From the NCBI GenBank assembly GCA_002482565.1, contig DLGG01000035.1, positions 202-12,969 of the forward strand: a DNA stretch of 12,768 nucleotides. The letters run 5' to 3'. Below, piece by piece: positions 1 to 5,925 of the stretch. The notes under the pieces are model-generated. The model was not told the origin of the DNA. It worked only from the letters and a program-made list of their open reading frames with translations, and searched no databases. Position 1 is the stretch's first letter; every line of letters begins with the position of its first letter. The DNA is from Solidesulfovibrio magneticus (GTDB lineage Bacteria; Desulfobacterota; Desulfovibrionia; Desulfovibrionales; Desulfovibrionaceae). Position numbers and translations under genes: made by a program.

Positions 1-1235
1 TCGTCCTCGGCCACCAGCACCCGCTTGCCGGCCAGGGGGGCCGGCTCCAGAACCTGGCGCGCCGGCTCCGCCCGAGGCAGCATGAACGGCAGGGTGACGC
101 GCACGTCGGTGCCCCGGCCCACTTCGCTGGCCAGCATGATTTCCCCGCCCATTTCCTCGGCCAGACCCTTGGCAATGCAAAGGCCCAGGCCCGCTCCGCC
201 AAATACCCCGCTCCCGTGGGGCCGGGCCTGGACAAAGGGTTCGAACAAGTTCGGGAGCCGCTCCCGGGGGATGCCGATGCCGGTGTCGGACAGGCCAAAA
301 CGCAGCTGCAGCGGCCCGCCGCCGGGCACGGTTTCCACGGACAGGACCACTTGGCCCTCGGAGGTGAATTTGACCGCGTTGCCGGCCAGGGCAAAAAGAA
401 TCTGGCGCAGCCGGGCCGCGTCGCCGCGAAGAAGCCTGGGCACGTCCGGGGCCACGCGCTGCACGAACCGCAGGCCCTTGATGTTGGCTTCGTAGGCCAG
501 GGAGGCGGCCACCGGGGCGATGACCGCGTCAAGATCGAAATCCTCCTCGGCCAGTCGCACCTGGCCGCCCTGGATGTTCGTCACCTCCAAGAGGTCGGAG
601 AGAATCCGCAAAAGCCCCCGGGCCGATTCCATGGCCGTGTCCAGGTAATCGGCCACCTCCGCGCCGGGGCAGGCCGATTGGGCCAGTTGGAGCATCCCCA
701 TGATGCCGTTTAAGGGCGTGCGCAGTTCATGGCTCATATGGGCCAGGAAAGCGGATTTGATGGCCCCGGCCGCCTCGGCCTTGGCCAGGGCGTCGGCCCG
801 CTGCTTTTCCAGGGCCTGGTGGGCCGAGATGTCGCGAAACATCACCTGGATCGTGCCGTCTTGCTTGTCCAGCAGCCCGAAGGACACGGCCACGGGCAGA
901 TAGACGCCGTCGGCCCGGCGGTAGCGCCGGTCCATGTGGCGCGGCCGGCCGTCCAGGGCCGCCCGGTGGTTGTCGCATGGCGAGACCGTGGCCTGGTCGT
1001 CTGGATGCACGATGTCGGCCATGTTGGCCCCGACCAGGCCTTCGCGGTCATAACCAAGCAAGGCAAGAGCCATGGGGTTGGCCTCAAGGATGCGGCCGGT
1101 CGCGTCGCCGACCAGGATGCCCATGGCCGATTGTTCAAAAAACAGCCGCCAATACCGGGCATCGTCCGGTCTGTCGGCGCTGGGCGCGTCCCTGGGGTCG
1201 CTGGGGGCTGGGGATGGTTGTTCCGGGCTGGTCAT
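1..1235 (-). CDS. PAS-domain hybrid histidine kinase, 3' part cut by window edge
   Basis: The protein reads about 411 residues from an ATG at 1235 and runs off the left edge. In order it shows a Pro/Ser/Asp-rich head, a PAS domain (about residues 25-145, with GILVGDATGRILEANPMALA and the HPDD element), a short coiled linker, and a HisKA dimerisation helix with the phospho-acceptor motif MSHELRTPLNG (His169). A HATPase domain follows with the N-box (NAVKF), the G1 box DTGIGIP and the G2 box GAGLGL. The last readable residues, GKRVLVAED, are the first strand and acidic pocket of a receiver domain, so this is a hybrid kinase. No membrane helix or signal peptide is visible, so it should be cytoplasmic. 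An in-frame ATG at 1316 is possible but overlaps a candidate -10 box, and neither start has a good Shine-Dalgarno, so 1235 is preferred. The divergent neighbour is a sensor without a transmitter, which suggests a signalling partnership. Family assignment is very secure; the ligand and output are unknown. Confidence 0.93.
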   Translation of the reverse strand, partial: MTSPEQPSPAPSDPRDAPSADRPDDARYWRLFFEQSAMGILVGDATGRILEANPMALALLGYDREGLVGANMADIVHPDDQATVSPCDNHRAALDGRPRHMDRRYRRADGVYLPVAVSFGLLDKQDGTIQVMFRDISAHQALEKQRADALAKAEAAGAIKSAFLAHMSHELRTPLNGIMGMLQLAQSACPGAEVADYLDTAMESARGLLRILSDLLEVTNIQGGQVRLAEEDFDLDAVIAPVAASLAYEANIKGLRFVQRVAPDVPRLLRGDAARLRQILFALAGNAVKFTSEGQVVLSVETVPGGGPLQLRFGLSDTGIGIPRERLPNLFEPFVQARPHGSGVFGGAGLGLCIAKGLAEEMGGEIMLASEVGRGTDVRVTLPFMLPRAEPARQVLEPAPLAGKRVLVAED

Positions 1236-1281
1236 GGCGGCGTCACCGATCCGGGAGAGCTTGGGGTCTGCGAGTCTGTCA

Positions 1282-1297
1282 TTGGCCGGTCGGCCAA
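1282..1297. repeat. Perfect inverted repeat between divergent signalling genes
   Basis: TTGGCCG, a 2-base spacer, then CGGCCAA form a perfect 7-bp inverted repeat upstream of the kinase start. It could be a regulator operator or a small hairpin in the kinase leader. GC-rich palindromes of this size arise by chance in such DNA, so function is uncertain. Confidence 0.4.
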
Positions 1298-1311
1298 GCC
1301 GTATCTGGGGC

Positions 1312-1342
1312 AGCATAACATGAGGGGACGGCCGTTTGGCAA
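1312..1342 (-). promoter_or_regulatory. Candidate sigma70-like promoter for the hybrid kinase
   Basis: On the minus strand TTGCCA (1342-1337) is followed after 19 bases by TATGCT (1317-1312). The hexamers match the consensus well (5/6 and 4/6), but the spacer is longer than the ideal 17. Transcription would start near 1305, giving a leader of about 70 bases to the ATG at 1235. This argues against the upstream in-frame ATG at 1316. Confidence 0.3.
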
Positions 1343-1351
1343 GAGCCGTCC
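1326..1351. repeat. Inverted repeat GGACGGC / GCCGTCC with 12-base loop
   Basis: Arms at 1326-1332 and 1345-1351 are perfectly complementary and separated by 12 bases. It sits in the intergenic region between the kinase (start 1235) and the sensor (start 1401) and overlaps the candidate kinase -35 box, where an operator or attenuating hairpin would be placed. No sequence match to a known regulator site is claimed. Confidence 0.4.
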
Positions 1352-1400
1352 AACGCCGCCGCCAGAAGACAGCGACGTTTTTTTGGGATAGGGAAAGCCA

Positions 1401-3425
1401 ATGGGAAACCGTATGCGAGCCGCCATCGCCGCCATGACGTTTCTGGCCTGGGCCTTTGCAGCCGCCCTGGCCGGACCGGTGCGGGCGCAGACTGCCGCGC
1501 CGGCGGTGCTGCTGCTGAGTTCCTATCACCACGGCGACCCCTGGTCGGACCGTATCGTGGCCGGTTTTCTCGAGCGCCTGCCCTCTTCCAAGGCCCGGGT
1601 GTTCGTGGAGCACCTCGACGCCAGGCGCTTTCCCGAAACCGAGGACCGCAGCGATCTCGCCGAGTATCTGGCCGCCAAGTACGCCAACGTGCCCATCGCG
1701 GTCCTGGCCTCCAGCGACGACGCCGCCCTCAATTTCTGGCTGGCCCGACGCGAGACGCTCTTTCCCGGCCGGCCCATCGTTTTTTGCGGGGTCAACGACT
1801 TCACCCCGGACCGCCTCGCCGGCCAGACCGACGTCTCGGGCGTGGGCGAGTCGCCGGATGTGCTCGGCACGCTGGAGCTGGCCCTGGCCCTGGCCCCGAC
1901 GGCCCGCACCGTGCTGGCCCTGACCGCCGACGACACGGCCTCGGGCAGGGCCAACATTGACCGGTTCCGCCGGGCGGCCCGGGCTCTGGCCGGCCGGATG
2001 CGGCCCGTCGAACTGCAAAACGTCACCCTTGAGGCGGCGAAAAAGGCCCTGGCCGCCGCGCCCCGCGACGCCGTGGCCGTGCGTCTGGCCCCCATCAAAA
2101 ACGACGCCGGCGAAACGCCGCTCATGGGCGCGGACCTGGCCGCCCTGGCCGCCGTTTCCCCCATCCCCATCTTTTGCCTGTGGGACTTCGACCTGGGCCT
2201 TGGCGCGGTGGGCGGCCGGGTGCTGCGCGGCCAGGACCAAGGCCGGGCCGCCGCCGCCCTGGTGGAACAAGTGTTGGCCGGCAAGTCGCCGTCCGACATT
2301 CCGGTGGCCGACGTGCCGGCCGAAACGGTCCTGGACCATGCCGTGATGACCCGCCTGGGCCTGCCCCTGGACCGGGTGCCCAAAAATACCGTCTTCGATA
2401 ACGCCCCGGCATCTCTGTACGAACGCCACAAGGGCCTTTTTTGGGCCGGCGGCGCGGCCCTGGCCGTGTCGTTGCCCGGCGCTCTGGCCCTGCTCATCCT
2501 GCTGGCCGGGCGGCGGCGGGCCGAAACGCGGCTGGCTGAAAGCGAACGCCGCTACCGGGAGCTGGTGGAATCGGCCAACTCCCTGATCCTGCGCTTCGAC
2601 GCCGGGGGCCGGCTGGTTTTCGTCAATGAATACGCCGAGCGGCTTTTGGGCTACAGCCGCTCCGAGATGCTCTCGGGCAAGGCCGTGTTCTGGCCCTCGG
2701 CCCCGCCCGATCTCTCCAGCCTCCTGGCCCGGGCCATGGCCGCGCCCCAGTCCCTGGCCGGAGCAGGCAACGAAAACGAAGTGGCGGCCAAGGACGGCCG
2801 GCGGGTGTATCTCCAGTGGGACAACCAGCCGCTTTTCGGGCCCGACGGCCGTCCCGAGGGCTGGCTGGCCGTGGGCGCGGACATCACGGCCAGGCGTTTG
2901 GCCGAGGAGGCCCTGGCCGCCCGGGCCCTGGCCGAGGAAGAGCTGGCCCTTTTCGGGCGGGAACTCCTGCGCGGCGGCGACGACGCCGTGGATCGGGCCT
3001 TGGTGCGGCTTCTGAGCGCCTTTTCCGTGGGCCGGGCCGTCTGGTACGACAACGTGGACGATCCGCGCCTGGGGCTTTGCGCCCGCCTTGCGGCCGAGGC
3101 CTACGCCGCCGGCCTCCCGCCGTGCCGCCACTTGGCCGAGGCGGCTCTTATCCCCTACAGCATCGACGGTTTCCAGTCGGCCGACCGCATGGCGGCCGGA
3201 GAGATCGTCGCCGGCCAGGAAGCGGACTTCCCGGACGCGCTCAAGGACATCCTGGGCCTGTACGGGGCCAAGGCGGTCATCAACGCGCCGGTCAGCCGCG
3301 ACGGCGTCTGGTCGGGATTCCTCGGCCTGGCCGACGTGCGCGGCCCGCGCCAGTTCACCCGCCAGGAACATTCCCTGCTGTCCACGGCGGCCAGCCTGCT
3401 GTCGGTCTATCTGGCGAGGCGATAA
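1401..3425 (+). CDS. Membrane sensor: periplasmic ABC-substrate-binding-like domain, PAS and GAF, no output domain
   Basis: The 674-residue protein starts with a signal peptide (about residues 1-29, ending VRA). A periplasmic domain of about 300 residues follows and resembles the ABC substrate-binding family of COG2984 type (VLLLSSYHHGDPWSDRIV near 36-53; PIVFCGVNDF near 125-134). One membrane helix lies at about 346-369, then a PAS domain at about 380-500 (YRELVESANSLILRFDAGGR, then an ADITARR end) and a short Ala/Glu-rich helix. The C-terminal GAF-like domain at about 525-674 ends at the stop codon. Such sensors usually continue into a histidine kinase or GGDEF domain; none is present. A GGGA-type ribosome-binding site (about 1390-1395) lies six bases before the ATG at 1401; a second in-frame ATG at 1413 is possible. 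The divergent hybrid kinase could supply the missing output. The family is clear, but ligand and mechanism are inferred. Confidence 0.88.
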   Translation: MGNRMRAAIAAMTFLAWAFAAALAGPVRAQTAAPAVLLLSSYHHGDPWSDRIVAGFLERLPSSKARVFVEHLDARRFPETEDRSDLAEYLAAKYANVPIAVLASSDDAALNFWLARRETLFPGRPIVFCGVNDFTPDRLAGQTDVSGVGESPDVLGTLELALALAPTARTVLALTADDTASGRANIDRFRRAARALAGRMRPVELQNVTLEAAKKALAAAPRDAVAVRLAPIKNDAGETPLMGADLAALAAVSPIPIFCLWDFDLGLGAVGGRVLRGQDQGRAAAALVEQVLAGKSPSDIPVADVPAETVLDHAVMTRLGLPLDRVPKNTVFDNAPASLYERHKGLFWAGGAALAVSLPGALALLILLAGRRRAETRLAESERRYRELVESANSLILRFDAGGRLVFVNEYAERLLGYSRSEMLSGKAVFWPSAPPDLSSLLARAMAAPQSLAGAGNENEVAAKDGRRVYLQWDNQPLFGPDGRPEGWLAVGADITARRLAEEALAARALAEEELALFGRELLRGGDDAVDRALVRLLSAFSVGRAVWYDNVDDPRLGLCARLAAEAYAAGLPPCRHLAEAALIPYSIDGFQSADRMAAGEIVAGQEADFPDALKDILGLYGAKAVINAPVSRDGVWSGFLGLADVRGPRQFTRQEHSLLSTAASLLSVYLARR

Positions 3426-3488
3426 TGTCGCGTCTGCGAAAAGCGCATAGGGCGTTTTGTAGTCAACGAGCTAAAACCATTTATTTTT

Positions 3489-3516
3489 CTTAAAAAATAC
3501 TATCGTATTTTTTAAG
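3489..3516. terminator. AT-rich perfect palindrome, likely bidirectional terminator
   Basis: CTTAAAAAATAC, a 4-base loop (TATC), then GTATTTTTTAAG form a perfect 12-bp hairpin in the short spacer between two convergent genes (stops at 3425 and 3529). Each transcript would carry a run of six U in the 3' arm. The stem is almost all A:T, so it is not a classic GC-stem terminator, but its place and symmetry fit bidirectional termination. Confidence 0.6.
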
Positions 3517-3526
3517 GGACGCGGCC

Positions 3527-5125
3527 CTACCCCTTGCGTCCGGCCACCGTGGGGTCGTGGCGCAACGTGCGCCGCACGAAAGCAGCGATGCGGCCGAAAT
3601 CGCCGCGCGACAAGGTCGTCGCCCCCTTGGCCATAAGCCGCGCCGCCTCGCCGATCGCATAGCCCAGCTTGTACACGGCCGGCGGCACATGGCGCGAACA
3701 CCAGGCGACCGTGCCCGGACGCAGCAAAAAGGCGTAGACTCCGGCCGGAATGCGCTGGAAGGTGAGCAGGTAGAGCATGAAGGCGGCGTAGCTGCGCTGG
3801 GGCCGGATGTAGAACGGCCGGCGATAGATTTCGGTTTCCTCGTGCTGGATGCGGCCCTCGGCCTTGGCCCGGCGGTAAAGTTCGGTTTCCGGGAAATAGA
3901 CCAAACTGGCGATGGCCAGGCCGAAGGGTTTGGGCAGCCGGGCCAAAAGCCGCACCGTGGCCAACAGGTCATCCTCCGTTTCCCAGGGCGCGTCGATGAT
4001 GACGTGGTAGTCCGGGGGGAGCAGCTTGTCCCGCCGGGAATACAGCAACCTGGCCCCGGCCAGGACCGCCTCGTCGTCCTCGGGCCGGCGAAAGATCTCG
4101 CGCATCCGGAGGCTGCCGGTCTGGATGCCCATTTCCACGTAGCACAGCCCGGCCTCGATGAGCACGTCGAGCTTGGCGGCGTCCAGGGTCGTGGGCGAGG
4201 CCTGGCAATACAGCGGCAACCCGATGTCGGCCTTGTAGGCCGCCGCGAACTCCCGCAGCCAGTCCAGGCGGCGGGAGAAAAAGGTGTCGTCGAACAGCTG
4301 GATGGCCTCGATGAAGGGATAGCGGGCGATGATACCCCGCAGCTCGGCCATGACGTGGGCCACGCCGCGATGGCGGAAATAGGGCACGCCGCCGCCCCGA
4401 AACAGCGCCTTGACCGTGGGCACGTTGCAATAGGCGCAGCCATGCGGGCAACCCCGGTCGGTCATGGTGCGGTAAGCCGTGACGAGACGGCCGTTCCAAT
4501 GCGGCAGGCGCGGCAAGGCCAGGCGCAAGGCCTCGGCGTCAAGGGGCACGATGCGGCCGCGCTCGGGAGCCATGACGAACTGGTCCTGGCCGGAAAAATC
4601 GAAAAAGGGCAAGGCGTCGAGGTCCGGGGCCAGGGGGGCCAGGCCGTTGTCGACCACGGCCCCGTCCCGCAGGGTCCAGACCCCGGGGATGGCGTCGGCC
4701 GGCCGGCCGGTTGCCAGCTCCCGGGCCAGGCGGTCCAAGGCCGCCTCGCCCTCGCCCCGGCAGACGAAATCGGCGTGGTCGAGCGCTTCCTCGGGCCGCA
4801 CCGTAGCGTGGACGCCGCCCCAGACGACCGGAACGCCCAGCCGCTCCCGCACGGCCGCCGTCAGCTGCACGGCCCGGTCGAAATAGTTGGTGAAAAACGA
4901 CACCCCGACCACGTCGGCCCCGGCGGCCAGCTCCAGGGCCTGGTCGATCACCGCGTCGGCGTAGCGGTAGACGTAGGAGCCGTCCTCCTGGGACAGGCCG
5001 ATGCTGCCCGGAAACAGCACCAGCCGGACGTCGTGGCCGGCGGCCTTGAGGCTGGCCTGCAGGCTACGCACGCCAAAGGCCGACAAATCCGGGGGCGTGG
5101 GGGAAAAAAGCACGATCCGGGCCAT
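3527..5125 (-). CDS. B12-binding-type radical SAM protein
   Basis: The 532-residue protein has the COG1032 layout. A cobalamin-binding-like Rossmann domain lies at about 1-140 (MARIVLFSPTPPDLSAFGVR; GADVVGVSFFTN; VVWGGVHATVRPEE; the typical FVCRGEGE). A radical SAM barrel follows with the cluster motif RGCPHGCAYC, Cys226, Cys230 and Cys233, which binds the 4Fe-4S cluster that cleaves S-adenosylmethionine. QLFDDTFF and YVEMGIQTGS are also typical of the barrel. The C-terminal ~130 residues are helical and Arg-rich with no further cysteine cluster. The DxHxxG motif for base-off B12 binding is not visible in the N-terminal domain, so cobalamin binding is uncertain. Family members include methyltransferases and lipid- or cofactor-modifying enzymes; no specific reaction can be assigned. 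The ATG lies 2 bp after the cheC stop, so the two are almost certainly co-transcribed. Confidence 0.9.
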   Translation of the reverse strand: MARIVLFSPTPPDLSAFGVRSLQASLKAAGHDVRLVLFPGSIGLSQEDGSYVYRYADAVIDQALELAAGADVVGVSFFTNYFDRAVQLTAAVRERLGVPVVWGGVHATVRPEEALDHADFVCRGEGEAALDRLARELATGRPADAIPGVWTLRDGAVVDNGLAPLAPDLDALPFFDFSGQDQFVMAPERGRIVPLDAEALRLALPRLPHWNGRLVTAYRTMTDRGCPHGCAYCNVPTVKALFRGGGVPYFRHRGVAHVMAELRGIIARYPFIEAIQLFDDTFFSRRLDWLREFAAAYKADIGLPLYCQASPTTLDAAKLDVLIEAGLCYVEMGIQTGSLRMREIFRRPEDDEAVLAGARLLYSRRDKLLPPDYHVIIDAPWETEDDLLATVRLLARLPKPFGLAIASLVYFPETELYRRAKAEGRIQHEETEIYRRPFYIRPQRSYAAFMLYLLTFQRIPAGVYAFLLRPGTVAWCSRHVPPAVYKLGYAIGEAARLMAKGATTLSRGDFGRIAAFVRRTLRHDPTVAGRKG

Positions 5126-5127
5126 GG

Positions 5128-5742
5128 CTAGCCGCCCATTTCCAGGAGCTTGGCGTCAATGGCGGCGGTCAGGGCGTCAAAGCCCTCCTGGGCCAGCACC
5201 ACCATGATGTCGCCCGTGACCTGGAAGCGCTCCAGCACGAAATGGGCCCGCACATACAGGGTCACGGTCTGGCAGGCGTCGGCCACGGCCAGAAGCGGCT
5301 CAAGGCTCTTGGCCGTGGACAGGGGCTGGTAGGTGACGTGCAGTCCAAGCATGGTGCCCATGGCCCCGAGCACGCCGACCAGGATGACGTTGCCCACCTC
5401 GCGCAGGGTGTCCTCGCGCATGTCCTCGGTGGGTTCGTCGATGCCCATGGCGGCGGTGAGGCCTGTGACGAGTTTGGCCGCGTCGCCGTAGGCAAAGGCC
5501 AGGGCGGTCATGCCCATCATGGGGCCGACAAAGGGCAGAAACACGCCCTCGCACACGGCCGGGCAACGGCCGGCGGCGGCGGCGGTCAGGGTCGGGCGGT
5601 TCATGACGCGAATTTCCGGGGCCGAGAGCGCCACATGGCTTTCGCACATGCGGTTGAGCGCCTCAGCCGCCCGGCCAAGGCCGATGTTGACGCACTCGGC
5701 GAGAATGTCCATGCGGGCTTCGAGACTGATTTCCTGCGGCAT
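5128..5742 (-). CDS. cheC: CheC-family CheY-P phosphatase
   Basis: The protein is 204 residues from the ATG at 5742. It carries two copies of the CheC/CheX/FliY phosphatase signature D/S-xxx-E-xx-N: DILAECVN near the N-terminus (Asp12, Glu16, Asn19) and DTLREVGN in the middle (Asp111, Glu115, Asn118). Both Glu/Asn pairs are intact, so it is predicted to be active against phospho-CheY or another phospho-receiver. Length is typical of CheC. No CheD, CheY or FliY is beside it. It is followed after 2 bp by a radical SAM gene, an unusual partner, and may instead dephosphorylate a stand-alone receiver, perhaps of the hybrid kinase encoded nearby. The Shine-Dalgarno AGGAGG lies 10 bases before this ATG and 7 before an adjacent in-frame TTG at 5745, so either start may be used. 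Confidence 0.86.
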   Translation of the reverse strand: MPQEISLEARMDILAECVNIGLGRAAEALNRMCESHVALSAPEIRVMNRPTLTAAAAGRCPAVCEGVFLPFVGPMMGMTALAFAYGDAAKLVTGLTAAMGIDEPTEDMREDTLREVGNVILVGVLGAMGTMLGLHVTYQPLSTAKSLEPLLAVADACQTVTLYVRAHFVLERFQVTGDIMVVLAQEGFDALTAAIDAKLLEMGG

Positions 5743-5752
5743 CAACCGGGTT

Positions 5753-5758
5753 CCTCCT
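5753..5758 (-). promoter_or_regulatory. Strong ribosome-binding site of cheC
   Basis: A consensus AGGAGG reads on the minus strand. It is 7 bases before TTG 5745 and 10 before ATG 5742, so spacing favours the TTG while codon strength favours the ATG. The difference is one residue. Confidence 0.75.
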
Positions 5759-5771
5759 GTCCAACGCCTCC

Positions 5772-5800
5772 ATCATAGCCCGAGGCGAGGGACTTGGAAA
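5772..5800 (-). promoter_or_regulatory. Candidate sigma70-like promoter for the cheC operon
   Basis: On the minus strand TTTCCA (5800-5795), a 17-base spacer and TATGAT (5777-5772) form a plausible promoter with a five-of-six -10 box. The start of transcription would be near 5765, leaving only a short leader before the AGGAGG site at 5758-5753. Confidence 0.45.
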
Positions 5801-5872
5801 TCCCCGACGCAGCAAAAGGGCATGCCAAGCCCCGCGAAAACCCCCACGAAAATCCCAAGACGCCGCCCTGCC

Positions 5873-5901
5873 TTGTGCGGTAGGCTAGGCTCCGCGACAA
5901 T
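5873..5901 (+). promoter_or_regulatory. Weak candidate promoter for the oxidoreductase-radical SAM fusion gene
   Basis: TTGTGC (5873-5878), a 17-base spacer and GACAAT (5896-5901) are the best sigma70-like pair upstream of the gene, with three and four consensus matches. The leader would be about 18 bases. The case is weak. Confidence 0.25.
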
Positions 5902-5925
5902 TTTGCCCGGAAGGTGACTGACCCT

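Noticed and set aside
1314..1316. Upstream ATG extending the hybrid kinase by 27 residues
   Set aside because: It has no Shine-Dalgarno, lies within a candidate -10 box, and the added residues do not extend a known domain.
3489..3516. Palindrome as a phage or integron attachment site
   Set aside because: There is no integrase, no tRNA and no second copy of the site in the window.
3557..5131. Plus-strand open frame of 524 codons opposite the B12-type radical SAM gene
   Set aside because: Its composition is low-complexity Gly/Gln/Arg/His, and the opposite strand has the complete radical SAM cysteine motif and an operonic start.
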